The position numbers and the translations under genes are program-made. The notes below the pieces were generated by a model. That model had not been told where the DNA came from and did not search any database. It saw only the letters and a list, made by a program, of their open reading frames with translations. Source: Hyphomicrobium sp. (GTDB lineage: Bacteria; Pseudomonadota; Alphaproteobacteria; Rhizobiales; Hyphomicrobiaceae). Taken from it: 64,000 nt of DNA. Below are positions 37,750 to 46,671 of this stretch, piece by piece. Every line of letters begins with the position of its first letter. The stretch's first letter is position 1. Location: NCBI RefSeq assembly GCF_009026145.1, contig NZ_WBUE01000009.1, positions 27,501-91,500 of the forward strand, read 5' to 3'.

Positions 37750-38744
37750 AACATCGCCGGGTGGACGCGGTCGGGCGGGGCGTGGCCGTCGAGGAACGCC
37801 TTGATGTTGATGATCACCTTCTCGCCCATGTCGATGCGGCCTTCGATGGTCGCCGAGCTCATGTGCGGCAGCGCCACGACCCGTTCCGAGCTGAGAATCT
37901 TGGGGTTGACCGCCGGCTCATGCTCGAACACGTCGAGCCCCGCGCCCGCGATGGCGCCGGCCTCGATGAGCCGCGCCAACTCGTTCTCGTCGATGACCTC
38001 GCCGCGCGAAGTGTTGACGATATAGGCCGACGGCTTCAACAACCGCAGGCGGCGGGCCGAAAGCAGGTGATAGGTCCCGGGGGTATGCGGACAGTTCACG
38101 GAGACGATGTCGACCCGCGTCAGCATCTGATCGAGGCTTTCCCAGTAGGTCGCCTCGAGCTCCTTCTCCAAGTCCTGAGAAACACGGCGGCGGTTGTGGT
38201 AGTGGATCTGCAGGCCGAACGCCTTGGCGCGACGTGCCACCGCCGAGCCGATACGTCCCATGCCGATGATGCCGAGCCGCTTGCCGTAGATGCGGTGGCC
38301 GAGCATCCATGTCGGCGACCAGCCGCTCCAGGTATTCTTCTGGTCCTTGAGGTAGTCGGCTCCTTCCACCAGCCGGCGTGGGGTGGCGAGGATCAGTGCC
38401 ATGGTCATGTCGGCGGTGTCCTCGGTGAGAACTCCCGGCGTATTGGTGACTGTAATTCCGCGGTTGCGGGCCGTATCGAGGTCGATGTTGTCGACGCCGG
38501 TGCCAAAGTTGGCGATCAGCCGCAGCTGCGGTCCGGCTTGGGAGATCACGGCGCGATCGATGCGGTCCGTAACCGTGGGCACCAATACGTCGGCGATCTT
38601 GAGCGACTCGGCGATCTGGCTCTGCGTCAGGGGCGCATCGTCGACGTTGAGCCGCGCGTCGAACAGCTCGCGCATGCGGGTTTCGACGACATCGGGCAGC
38701 TTGCGCGTGACAATGACGATTGGCTTTCGGGCGCTGTTCGGCAT
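37746..38744 (-). CDS. D-2-hydroxyacid dehydrogenase (glyoxylate/hydroxypyruvate reductase-like)
   Basis: 332 residues. NAD(P)H-dependent reductase of 2-oxoacids such as glyoxylate or hydroxypyruvate. The Rossmann fingerprint is GMGRIGSAVARRAKAFG; the catalytic Arg is in NTSRGEVIDENEL, the Glu in GAGLDVFEHEP and the His in ALPHMSSATIEGR. The C-terminal VIINIKAFLDG matches the GyaR branch. The frame is open 52 codons further upstream, but the ATG at 38744 agrees with the family length. A glycerate kinase at 52-53 kb could use its product, but the two are not linked on the map. Confidence 0.9.
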   Translation of the reverse strand: MPNSARKPIVIVTRKLPDVVETRMRELFDARLNVDDAPLTQSQIAESLKIADVLVPTVTDRIDRAVISQAGPQLRLIANFGTGVDNIDLDTARNRGITVTNTPGVLTEDTADMTMALILATPRRLVEGADYLKDQKNTWSGWSPTWMLGHRIYGKRLGIIGMGRIGSAVARRAKAFGLQIHYHNRRRVSQDLEKELEATYWESLDQMLTRVDIVSVNCPHTPGTYHLLSARRLRLLKPSAYIVNTSRGEVIDENELARLIEAGAIAGAGLDVFEHEPAVNPKILSSERVVALPHMSSATIEGRIDMGEKVIINIKAFLDGHAPPDRVHPAMF

Positions 38745-38951
38745 CGGGGGGTTCGCTGTTGGCTCTTGGAGGATGGGGGGTCTGGAAGGGGCCAGTCGAA
38801 TTAGCTCTCGTTCAGGCAGGTCTAACAGAACGTCATTGCGATGACAAAGTGCGGGATTTTCTCTGAGCGACGGCAAGAGCAGACTGGTCCGAGAGGACAC
38901 CTAAGAATTCACCCAGCGATTCTCCTTACCCGGACCAATGACGAGGCGAGA

Positions 38952-39518
38952 ATGCGAAGGCAGGCAACGGCAGCGCACAATCTGTTTCGCAATGCGCTGG
39001 CGGCGATGACGGTTCTGGCTGCGACCGCACTCGCCGCATGGCAGCCGACTGGCGCCGGGTCAAGCTTCCCCGGCGGCAGCGGTTTGCCCGTTCCCCGCTT
39101 CGTCAGCCTCAAGTCCGATCGCGTCAATATGCGCAAGGGACCCGGCACTGATTACCCGACGGCGTGGGTCTATCGCCGCGCCGGTTTGCCGCTCGAGGTG
39201 ATCAAGGAATTCGAGGGCTGGCGACAGGTACGCGACGCCGATGGGGCCGCCGGGTGGGTGCTGCAATCGTTCTTGTCGGGCAGGCGTACGGCATTGGTGC
39301 TGCCATGGGAGATCAAGCAGGGCACTCCGGTGCCCAAGGTGGCGTTGCGCCGCAACGACAGCGAGCACGCCCGTCCCGTGGCCATGATCGAGGCGGGCGT
39401 CATCGCTAACCTTTCGACCTGCGATGGACGCTGGTGCCGCGTCAGCATCGACAAGTTCCAAGGCTACATCGAGCAGAACAAGTTGTGGGGAGTCTACGAG
39501 GGCGAGGTGCTGAAGTGA
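38952..39518 (+). CDS. Exported SH3 domain protein
   Basis: 188 residues from ATG 38952, preceded by GAGGCGAGA. An N-terminal hydrophobic segment (about 12-30) acts as a signal or anchor. Two bacterial SH3 (SH3_4/SH3b) repeats follow: one around SDRVNMRKGPGTDYPTAWVY and a second in LRRNDSEHARPVAMIEAGVI. Such proteins bind peptidoglycan or sense cell-wall state in the periplasm. The order SH3 gene beside a D-2-hydroxyacid dehydrogenase is common in Hyphomicrobiales. Convergent with irr. Confidence 0.85.
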   Translation: MRRQATAAHNLFRNALAAMTVLAATALAAWQPTGAGSSFPGGSGLPVPRFVSLKSDRVNMRKGPGTDYPTAWVYRRAGLPLEVIKEFEGWRQVRDADGAAGWVLQSFLSGRRTALVLPWEIKQGTPVPKVALRRNDSEHARPVAMIEAGVIANLSTCDGRWCRVSIDKFQGYIEQNKLWGVYEGEVLK

Positions 39519-39548
39519 GGTCGAAGCGGGAACGGGACGACGCGCCGT

Positions 39549-39989
39549 TCAGTCCTTCTTGAGCCGGACGACGACGTCGATGTGGGTGATGCTCATGCCC
39601 TCGGGGGGCTCCGGCAGGCCATCGACGCGGATGGCATGGCCCGGAATGTCATGCAGCTCACCCTCTTCCTCGACAAAGAAGTGATTGTGGTTCGACGTAT
39701 TGGTGTCGAAATAGGCCTTGGCGCCGTTGATCGCCAGCTCGCGCAGCAGCCCCGCCCGCTTGAATTGGTGCAGCGTGTTGTAGACGGTAGCCAGGGAAAC
39801 GTGTTGGCCGGCGGCGGTGGCTTCGGCGTGCAGCGATTCGGCTGTGACGTGGCGATCCTCGCCCTCGAACAATAGGGCGCCGAGCGCCAAGCGCTGGCGT
39901 GTCGGCCGCAGCCCAGCCCTGCGCAGCAGCTGAGCGACGCCCCGAGGGGCCTTTGCGTCCTTTTGTAAGCCGGGCGTGTTGTTGGTCAT
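39549..39989 (-). CDS. irr: Iron response regulator Irr (Fur family)
   Basis: 146 residues. Irr is the alphaproteobacterial Fur-family regulator that senses haem state rather than Fe2+ and binds ICE motifs when iron is low. The DNA-binding domain has GLRPTRQRLALGALLF and SLATVYNTLHQF; the Irr-type dimerisation part has FDTNTSNHNHFF instead of the HHHxHxxCxxC of Fur. The N-terminal haem regulatory motif (GCPWHD in Bradyrhizobium) is absent and the His cluster reads HNH, so haem control may be through this second site only. Start ATG 39989 is chosen over a longer frame. Divergent from fabA, a conserved arrangement. Confidence 0.93.
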   Translation of the reverse strand: MTNNTPGLQKDAKAPRGVAQLLRRAGLRPTRQRLALGALLFEGEDRHVTAESLHAEATAAGQHVSLATVYNTLHQFKRAGLLRELAINGAKAYFDTNTSNHNHFFVEEEGELHDIPGHAIRVDGLPEPPEGMSITHIDVVVRLKKD

Positions 39990-40084
39990 CCGTATGCGCG
40001 TCGCGCCTGTTACAGGGCTGGCCGCTTGGCGGGCCGCACTAGCTCCCCCAATGGGGCGGCAAATCAAGCTAACACCAGAAATAT

Positions 40085-40113
40085 ACTATAGGCAGGCGCC
40101 GGGTTGCCTGCAA
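40085..40113 (-). promoter_or_regulatory. irr promoter
   Basis: On the minus strand TTGCAG and TATAGT are separated by exactly 17 bases, with predicted transcription start near 40078, giving a leader of about 90 bases before irr. Both hexamers match sigma-70 in 4 or 5 of 6 positions. No ICE palindrome was seen beside it. Confidence 0.55.
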
Positions 40114-40263
40114 CACGGGGCCCGAACGCAGCGGGAGCACGCATCCTCGCCCTGCGGCTCGGTGCCCACCCTTTTGAAGGCCATACGACTGTGTTAGGGA
40201 ACCCCGCGGCCGCGGCTTAACCTGCCGAAGGCGTTCGCAAGCGAGGAACTGAGCGCAGAAATC

Positions 40264-40806
40264 ATGACAGAACGCCGCACGAGCTTCGAATACGAGGACC
40301 TGCTTGCGTGTGGCCGCGGCGAGCTGTTCGGCCCCGGCAATGCGCAGCTGCCGCTGCCGCCGATGCTCATGTTCGACCGGATTTCGACCGTCTCCGAGAC
40401 CGGCGGCCAGCACGGCAAGGGGCAAATCGCCGCCGAGCTCAAGGTGGCCGGCAACAGCCGGCTCGACTGGTTCTTCCGCTGCCATTTCGAGGGCGACCCG
40501 GTGATGCCCGGCTGCCTCGGCCTCGACGCCCTCTGGCAGATGACGGGCTTCTTCCTCGGTTGGCTGGGCGCGCCCGGGCGAGGCCGCGCGCTGGGGGTCG
40601 GCGAGGTCAAGTTCACCGGCATGGTGGTGCCGACGGTCGGCCGGGTCGAGTACATCGTCGACCTCAAGCGGGTCATTTTGCGCAAGCTGAAGCTGGCCAT
40701 CGCGGACGGTGTCATGAAGGCCGACGGCCAAGTCATCTATACGGCCAACGACCTGCGCGTCGGCCTGTTCGAGAGCGGCGAATCGGCGGCTGCCGTCAGT
40801 CCTTGA
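40264..40806 (+). CDS. fabA: 3-hydroxydecanoyl-ACP dehydratase/isomerase FabA
   Basis: Makes the cis double bond of unsaturated fatty acids: it dehydrates 3-hydroxydecanoyl-ACP and isomerises trans-2 to cis-3-decenoyl-ACP. 180 residues, hot-dog fold, with the active-site His and Asp in [20 protein letters not shown] near residue 73, and KFTGMVVPT. The operon fabA-fabB-fabI supplies chain initiation of unsaturated fats plus enoyl reduction. Divergent from irr, which links fatty acid genes to iron status on the map only. Confidence 0.96.
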   Translation: MTERRTSFEYEDLLACGRGELFGPGNAQLPLPPMLMFDRISTVSETGGQHGKGQIAAELKVAGNSRLDWFFRCHFEGDPVMPGCLGLDALWQMTGFFLGWLGAPGRGRALGVGEVKFTGMVVPTVGRVEYIVDLKRVILRKLKLAIADGVMKADGQVIYTANDLRVGLFESGESAAAVSP

Positions 40807-40888
40807 TCTTGATGGCTTTTCGTGCTCGCTTCCGCCGGAGCCGAATTGCGAGCGAAGCCGCAAGCTTCCGGTACGAGAGGATGGGCGG

Positions 40889-42121
40889 ATGAGACGAGTG
40901 GTCGTCACGGGCATGGGCATTGTTTCCTCGATCGGAAACAGCTGCCAGGAAGTGCTCGCGTCTCTCCGCGAGGCCAAGTCCGGCATCGTGCGCGCCGACA
41001 AGTACGCCGAGCTGGGATTCCGCTGCCAGGTGCACGGCGCCCCCAACCTCGACTGGGAGTCGCAGGTTCCGCGCAAACCGCGCCGCTTCATGGGTGACGG
41101 TGTCGGCTGGAACTACGTCGCTATGGATCAGGCCATTCGCGACGCCGGCCTCGAGGAAAAGGACATCATCAACGAGCGCACCGGCATCATCATGGGCTCG
41201 GGCGGCCCGTCTACCCGCGCCATCGTCGCCGCCGCCGACGTCACGCGCGAGAAGGACCCCCGCAAAGTCGGGCCGTTCGAGGTGCCCAAGGCCATGTGCT
41301 CCGGGCCCTCCGCCGCCCTCGCCACGAGCTTTCAGATCAAAGGCGTCAACTATTCCATCGCGTCGGCCTGCTCGACGTCGGCGCACTGCATCGGCAATGC
41401 CGCCGAGCTGATCCAGTGGGGCAAGCAGGACGTGATGTTCGCCGGGGGCTGCGAGGAGCTCGACTGGACGTTGTCGGTGCTGTTCGACGCCATGGGCGCC
41501 ATGTCCTCGAAGTTCAACGATACGCCGGCCAAGGCCAGCCGCGCCTACGACAAGAACCGCGACGGCTTTGTCATCGCGGGCGGGGCCGGCGTCGTCGTCT
41601 TGGAGGAGCTGGAGCGGGCGAAGTCGCGCGGGGCGCGCATCTACGGTGAGGTCGCCGGCTACGGCGCCACGTCGGACGGCTACGACATGGTGGCTCCTTC
41701 GGGAGAAGGCGCGGTGCGCTGCATGCAGCTCGCTCTCAAGGGCATGGACGGCAGAGGCATCGGCCACAAAGTCGACTACATCAACCCGCACGGCACCGGT
41801 ACGCCGATTGGCGATCTGCGCGAGATCGAGGCCATCCGCAAGGTGTTCGACGGCGAGGTGCCGAAGATTGCCTCGACCAAATCGCTGACCGGGCATTCGC
41901 TCGGTGCCGTCGGTGTGCAGGAGGCGATTTTCTCGCTGCTCATGATGAACAATGGTTTCATCTGCGAAAGCGCCAATATCGAGGAGATCGACCCCGAGCT
42001 GGCCGACATGCCGATCGTGCGCGAGCGCATCGATAATGTTAGCCTTAACTGCGTCATGTCGAACAGCTTCGGGTTCGGCGGCACTAATGCCACGCTCGTT
42101 TTTCGGCGTGTGACCGGCTAG
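40889..42121 (+). CDS. fabB: 3-oxoacyl-ACP synthase I FabB
   Basis: Condensing enzyme needed to elongate the cis-3-decenoyl-ACP made by FabA. 410 residues; the catalytic triad is Cys in [11 protein letters not shown] (near 161), His in [11 protein letters not shown] and His in [10 protein letters not shown], as in thiolase-fold KAS I enzymes. The C-terminal [14 protein letters not shown] is canonical. It starts 82 bases after fabA and is probably co-transcribed. Confidence 0.96.
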   Translation: MRRVVVTGMGIVSSIGNSCQEVLASLREAKSGIVRADKYAELGFRCQVHGAPNLDWESQVPRKPRRFMGDGVGWNYVAMDQAIRDAGLEEKDIINERTGIIMGSGGPSTRAIVAAADVTREKDPRKVGPFEVPKAMCSGPSAALATSFQIKGVNYSIASACSTSAHCIGNAAELIQWGKQDVMFAGGCEELDWTLSVLFDAMGAMSSKFNDTPAKASRAYDKNRDGFVIAGGAGVVVLEELERAKSRGARIYGEVAGYGATSDGYDMVAPSGEGAVRCMQLALKGMDGRGIGHKVDYINPHGTGTPIGDLREIEAIRKVFDGEVPKIASTKSLTGHSLGAVGVQEAIFSLLMMNNGFICESANIEEIDPELADMPIVRERIDNVSLNCVMSNSFGFGGTNATLVFRRVTG

Positions 42122-42235
42122 AACGACCGAGCGGACGGCTGTCATGCCGGGAACAGCGAATTAGCGCGGAGCGGCTATCAACCGCGGGCGGCATTGCGAG
42201 CCGCCACTAGACACTCAGGAACGACAGGAAGTCCC

Positions 42236-43123
42236 ATGACCGAAATCGACCTCGCCAAACCTGGCCCGATCATGGCTGGCAAGCGCGGGCTCATCATGGG
42301 CGTAGCCAACGAGCGCTCGATCGCCTGGGGCATCGCCCGCATCCTGGCTGGCCAGGGCGCCCAGCTCGCCTTCACCTACCAGGACGGCGCCTTCGGCCGC
42401 CGCGCGCTGCCGCTCGCCAAGTCGCTGGGCTCGGAAATCATCGAGCCGTGCAACGTCCTCGACCTCGACAGCGTCGACCGCGCCTTCGCGCGCATCAAAG
42501 AAACTTGGGGCAACCTCGACTTCGTCGTGCACGCGCTCGCCTACTCCGACCCGCGCGAGCTTTCGGGGCGCTACGTCAACACCACACGCGAGAATTTCAC
42601 CAATACGATGGTCATTTCGTGCTTCTCGTTCACCGAGGTTGCCAAGCGCGCCTTCCCCCTGATGCCGAACGGCGGCTCGCTCTTGACCCTGAGCTATGGC
42701 GGCGCCACGAAGTCGGTGCCCTCCTACAACGTCATGGGCGTCGCCAAGGCCGCGCTGGAAGCCTCCGTGCGCTATCTCGCCGCCGACCTCGGCCCGCAGG
42801 GCATCCGTGTCAACGCGCTCTCCGCCGGTCCGATGCGTACGCTTTCGGGCGCCGGCGTTTCCGACGCGCGCGTCATCTTCAACTTCCAAAAGGAGCATGC
42901 GCCGCTGAAGCGCACGCCGACGCTCAACGAGGTGGGCGGATCGGCGCTGTATCTCTTGTCGGATCTGTCGGGTGCGGTGACGGGCGAGGTGCATTTCGTC
43001 GATTGTGGATATTCTACGGTCGCCATGCCGGGCCTCGAGGCGCTGAAGCGCTTCGACACCGAGGCCCCCGCTGTGGCCCCTGCTGCGCCGGGCGGTCGCT
43101 CACCGTCCGAAGCCGCAGAATAG
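42236..43123 (+). CDS. fabI: Enoyl-ACP reductase FabI
   Basis: NADH-dependent reductase that completes each fatty acid elongation cycle; target of triclosan and diazaborines. 295 residues. The SDR nucleotide site has the FabI form GVANERSIAWGIA, and the catalytic Tyr/Lys pair is in SYNVMGVAKAALEA. The C-terminus extends about 30 residues beyond E. coli FabI with an Ala/Pro-rich tail. Start ATG 42236 follows ACAGGAAG. A GGCGGC/GCCGCC hairpin (42187-42205) lies 30 bases before the start without a T-tract. Confidence 0.95.
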   Translation: MTEIDLAKPGPIMAGKRGLIMGVANERSIAWGIARILAGQGAQLAFTYQDGAFGRRALPLAKSLGSEIIEPCNVLDLDSVDRAFARIKETWGNLDFVVHALAYSDPRELSGRYVNTTRENFTNTMVISCFSFTEVAKRAFPLMPNGGSLLTLSYGGATKSVPSYNVMGVAKAALEASVRYLAADLGPQGIRVNALSAGPMRTLSGAGVSDARVIFNFQKEHAPLKRTPTLNEVGGSALYLLSDLSGAVTGEVHFVDCGYSTVAMPGLEALKRFDTEAPAVAPAAPGGRSPSEAAE

Positions 43124-43151
43124 CGCATCGACCCATCTTGACGACCTGACG

Positions 43152-44021
43152 GTGCCGGCCCCACACACGCGCATGATCGGCGTCTTCGATTCAGGCTTGG
43201 GGGGGCTGACGGTGCTGCGCGCACTCGTCGACCGCTTCCCCGACAAGTCATTTCTCTACCTGGGCGACCACGCGAACGTCCCTTACGGCGATCGCTCGTC
43301 GGCCGAGGTCATCGATTTCACGCGCGCCAGCGTCGAAGCGCTGTTTGCCCAGGGCTGCAAGCTGGTCCTGCTCGGCTGCAATACGGCAACCGCCGTCGCC
43401 GCCCGTCACCTACAGCAAAAGTGGCTGCCGAGCAGCCGCTGGCGCGGCCATAACGTGCTTGGCATCGTGGCGCCGACGGTCGAAGCCGCCACGCAGACGC
43501 CCTGGGCCGTGTCGAGCCCGCAATACCCGCAGAAGTACAACACCGACGTCGTCGCCGTCTTCGGCACCACGCGCACGATTACCTCCGGCGTCTACCCGGA
43601 AGAGATCCGCAAGCGCTGCCCGCGCGTTACGGTCGTGCAGCAAGTGTGTGGGCGCCTCGCCGGTGCGATCGAGGAGGCGGCCCCGGAGGCCGAGCTGGAG
43701 CGCCTCGTCGAGGAGGGCATCCGCGGGTTGCTAGCGCAGACCAACGGAATGCCGCCGCACCGCGCGATTCTTGGTTGTACGCACTTCCCGCTGGTGGAGC
43801 ACCTCTTCCGCCGCCACCTGCCGCCGTTCACCCGCATCCTCTCGCAGCCGGAGGTGGTCGCCGATAGTCTCGAGGACTATCTGGCGCGGCATCAGCATTA
43901 CGTGGACGGCGATCGCGGCCGCTCGCTCGTTCTGATGACGACCGGCAATCCAAGCGAAATCAGCGCCCGCGCGCGCGTGTTCTGGCCGGAGGTGACGGCT
44001 TTCGAGCTGTCGGCCGCCTGA
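43152..44021 (+). CDS. murI: Glutamate racemase
   Basis: Interconverts L- and D-glutamate to supply D-Glu for peptidoglycan. 289 residues. The two catalytic cysteines are in LLGCNTATA (near residue 76) and [11 protein letters not shown] (near 205), with the family opening [14 protein letters not shown] and GDHANVPYG. An insertion around [13 protein letters not shown] and the preserved longer middle are typical of the alphaproteobacterial form. It can begin at GTG 43152 or ATG 43173; neither has a good ribosome site. It follows fabI by 28 bases. Confidence 0.93.
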   Translation: MPAPHTRMIGVFDSGLGGLTVLRALVDRFPDKSFLYLGDHANVPYGDRSSAEVIDFTRASVEALFAQGCKLVLLGCNTATAVAARHLQQKWLPSSRWRGHNVLGIVAPTVEAATQTPWAVSSPQYPQKYNTDVVAVFGTTRTITSGVYPEEIRKRCPRVTVVQQVCGRLAGAIEEAAPEAELERLVEEGIRGLLAQTNGMPPHRAILGCTHFPLVEHLFRRHLPPFTRILSQPEVVADSLEDYLARHQHYVDGDRGRSLVLMTTGNPSEISARARVFWPEVTAFELSAA

Positions 44022-44085
44022 TCTCCGTCAAAGCTCGCTTAATCCAAGGCCATACCTATATTGGGTCTCGACCAACGAGGATCCC

Positions 44086-46464
44086 ATGGCCGACAACCAC
44101 CGCGCTCCCGGCAGCACCCACCACCATCCGCACGCGCACGAGCACAAAAAGAGCGAGGCGGCCAGCCCATCGCCGTCGCTGGCCAAGGATCCCGTGTGCG
44201 GGATGGACGTCGACCCACACACCGCCAAGTTCCGCGCCGAACACGCTGGGCGCAGCTATTACTTCTGCGCCGCCGGCTGCCGCACGAAATTCTTGGCCGA
44301 TCCGCAGAAGTACCTCACCAAAGACGAGCGCGTGCATGTGCCGGTGCCGGAAGGCACCGTCTACACGTGCCCGATGCACCCAGAGATTCGCCAGGTTGGT
44401 CCGGGTTCGTGCCCCATCTGCGGTATGGCCCTGGAGCCCGAGCTGGTAAGCGCCGAGACGGGCCCGAACCCCGAGCTCGTCGACATGGCGCGACGCTTCT
44501 GGATCGGCCTAGTGCTCACCTTGCCGGTACTTGCTCTCGAGATGGGCGGGCATCTCACCGGGCTGCATATGCTGCTCAGCAAGACGACGTCGAACTGGCT
44601 GCAGCTGGCGTTAGCGACGCCGGTCGTGCTGTGGGTCGGCTGGCCGTTCTTCGAACGCGGCTGGCAGTCGCTTCTCACGCGCAACCTTAACATGTTCACG
44701 CTCATCGCCATGGGCACAGGCGTCGCCTGGGTCTACAGCGTAATTGCGACACTTGCGCCCGGAATCTTCCCCTCGGCGTTCCGCGGACCGGATGGTGCCG
44801 TAGCCGTCTACTTCGAAGCGGCCTCCGTCATCACGGTGCTGGTCCTGCTGGGACAGGTTCTCGAGCTGCGCGCGCGCGAGCAGACGTCCGGCGCCATCCG
44901 CGCGCTGCTCGACCTCGCGCCCAAGACCGCGCGCCGCGTGCAGGACGGCTCGGACGAGGAGGTCCCGCTCGACGATGTAGTTGTGGGCGACAAGCTGCGC
45001 GTTCGCCCGGGCGAGAAGGTACCGGTCGACGGCACCCTCATCGAGGGACGCTCCTCGCTCGACGAATCCATGGTGACCGGCGAGTCGATGCCCGTCACCA
45101 AGGAGGTCGGCGCCAAGGTGATCGCCGGAACGCTCAACCAGTCCGGCTCCTTCGTCATGCGCGCCGACAAGGTCGGGCGCGACACCATGCTCGCCCAGAT
45201 CGTGCAGATGGTAGCACAGGCGCAGCGCTCGCGCGCCCCGATCCAGCGCCTTGCCGACCAGGTCTCAGGCTGGTTCGTGCCGGCGGTGATCCTGGTCGCA
45301 GTGGTGGCCTTCGTGGCATGGGCCATGTTCGGGCCCGAGCCGCGCTTTGCCTATGGGCTCGTTGCCGCTGTCACGGTGCTGATCATCGCCTGCCCGTGCG
45401 CGCTCGGGCTCGCCACCCCGATGTCGATCATGGTTGGCGTCGGACGCGGCGCGCAGGCCGGTGTGTTGATCAAGAACGCGGAAGCGCTCGAGCGCATGGA
45501 GAAGGTCGACACCCTCGTCGTCGACAAGACGGGCACCTTGACGGAAGGCAAGCCGAAGGTCGTCAAGATCGTCCCCGCAGAGGGCTTCGATGAGGCGAGC
45601 CTGCTCAAATTCGCGGCCAGCGTCGAGGTCGCGAGCGAGCACCCGCTTGCGGCGGCGATCGTTGCCGCCGCCAAGGAGCGCAACATCGAGCTGGCCCGCG
45701 TCATGGGCTTCGACTCGCCGACCGGCAAGGGCGCCATCGGCATGGTCGAGCGCAAGCGCGTTGCGCTCGGCAATCCGCGCTTCCTCGCCGAGCTAGGCAT
45801 CGCCACCACACCGCTCGAGGCGCAGGCCGAGCAGCTGCGCCGCGAGGGCGCGACGTCGATCTTCGTCGCCGTCGATGGCAAGGTTGCCGGCGTCATCGCC
45901 ATCGCCGATCCGGTCAAAGCCACAACCGCGGCGGCGCTTAAGGCGCTGAGCGGAGACGGCGTGCGCGTCGTCATGCTCACGGGAGACAATCGCACTACGG
46001 CACTGGCGGTCGCGCGCCGCCTCGGTCTCACCGAAATCGAGGCCGAGGTGCTGCCCGACCAGAAGAGCGCCGTCGTCGAGAAGCTACAGAAGGAAGGCCG
46101 CGTCGTCGCCATGGCCGGCGACGGCGTCAACGATGCTCCTGCGCTCGCGGCAGCCGAGGTCGGCATTGCCATGGGCACCGGCACCGACGTCGCTATCGAG
46201 AGCGCCGGCATCACGCTCTTGAAGGGCGATCTGCAGGGCATCGTGCGCGCGCGCCGTCTGTCGGAGAGCGTCATGCGCAATATCCGCCAGAACCTGTTCT
46301 TCGCCTTCATCTACAATGCCGCTGGCGTGCCGATAGCGGCCGGCGTGCTTTACCCGGCCTTCGGCATCCTGTTGTCGCCGATCATCGCCGCGGCCGCCAT
46401 GGCGCTGTCCTCGGTCAGCGTCATCACCAATTCGTTGCGTCTGCGCAGCGTGAAGCTGGGCTGA
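44086..46464 (+). CDS. copA: Copper-translocating P1B-type ATPase
   Basis: 792 residues. The N-terminus is His-rich ([12 protein letters not shown], about 11-22), then comes a YHS metal-binding domain (KDPVCGMDV... near 35-75) and a heavy-metal-binding domain with YTCPMHPE and CPICGM (about 92-125). After the first membrane helices are the actuator TGES, the metal-site CPC in [12 protein letters not shown] (near 432), the phosphorylated Asp in DKTGT (480) and [10 protein letters not shown] (678). CPC with this N-terminus marks a Cu+/Ag+ exporter. There is no MerR/CueR-type promoter with a distorted spacer seen in the 64-base leader. The neighbouring LTxxQ protein may share the metal theme. 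Confidence 0.93.
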   Translation: MADNHRAPGSTHHHPHAHEHKKSEAASPSPSLAKDPVCGMDVDPHTAKFRAEHAGRSYYFCAAGCRTKFLADPQKYLTKDERVHVPVPEGTVYTCPMHPEIRQVGPGSCPICGMALEPELVSAETGPNPELVDMARRFWIGLVLTLPVLALEMGGHLTGLHMLLSKTTSNWLQLALATPVVLWVGWPFFERGWQSLLTRNLNMFTLIAMGTGVAWVYSVIATLAPGIFPSAFRGPDGAVAVYFEAASVITVLVLLGQVLELRAREQTSGAIRALLDLAPKTARRVQDGSDEEVPLDDVVVGDKLRVRPGEKVPVDGTLIEGRSSLDESMVTGESMPVTKEVGAKVIAGTLNQSGSFVMRADKVGRDTMLAQIVQMVAQAQRSRAPIQRLADQVSGWFVPAVILVAVVAFVAWAMFGPEPRFAYGLVAAVTVLIIACPCALGLATPMSIMVGVGRGAQAGVLIKNAEALERMEKVDTLVVDKTGTLTEGKPKVVKIVPAEGFDEASLLKFAASVEVASEHPLAAAIVAAAKERNIELARVMGFDSPTGKGAIGMVERKRVALGNPRFLAELGIATTPLEAQAEQLRREGATSIFVAVDGKVAGVIAIADPVKATTAAALKALSGDGVRVVMLTGDNRTTALAVARRLGLTEIEAEVLPDQKSAVVEKLQKEGRVVAMAGDGVNDAPALAAAEVGIAMGTGTDVAIESAGITLLKGDLQGIVRARRLSESVMRNIRQNLFFAFIYNAAGVPIAAGVLYPAFGILLSPIIAAAAMALSSVSVITNSLRLRSVKLG

Positions 46465-46473
46465 CACGCTCTA

Positions 46474-46620
46474 CTCCCCCTCACCCCGAAGCGATCTTGC
46501 GATCGCTTCCGACCTCTCCCCGGCGAGGAGAGGTTAAGGCCTTGCCTCGAGTTCGACTAGCCTCTCCCCACTGGGGACAGGCCGGCGCGAATGCGTAGCG
46601 TGCGTTCCGGGTGAGGGGGC
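46474..46620. repeat. Multi-hairpin palindromic repeat element
   Basis: An outer inverted pair (CCCCTCACCC-type at 46476-46487 and GGGTGAGGGGG at 46609-46619) encloses three inner hairpins: GAAGCGATC-TTGC-GATCGCTTC (46488-46509), CCTCTCC-CCGGCGA-GGAGAGG (46513-46533) and CCTCTCCCC-ACT-GGGGACAGG (46561-46581). This composite CCCTCACCC...GGTGAGGGG form is a class of dispersed intergenic repeat common in Hyphomicrobiales genomes. It lies between convergent copA and the LTxxQ gene. Confidence 0.65.
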
Positions 46621-46671
46621 TCTGTCAGCGTTAGTCGGCGACGCTCTCTGGCCAATCCAACCTTAGCTCGG

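Noticed and set aside
39990-40263. ICE motif between irr and fabA
   Set aside because: Only a sigma-70-like pair for irr was found; AT-rich pieces here do not form an Irr-like dyad.
44022-44085. CueR/MerR-type promoter before the copper ATPase
   Set aside because: The 64-base leader has a TATATT but no 19-20 base spacer dyad of the MerR type.
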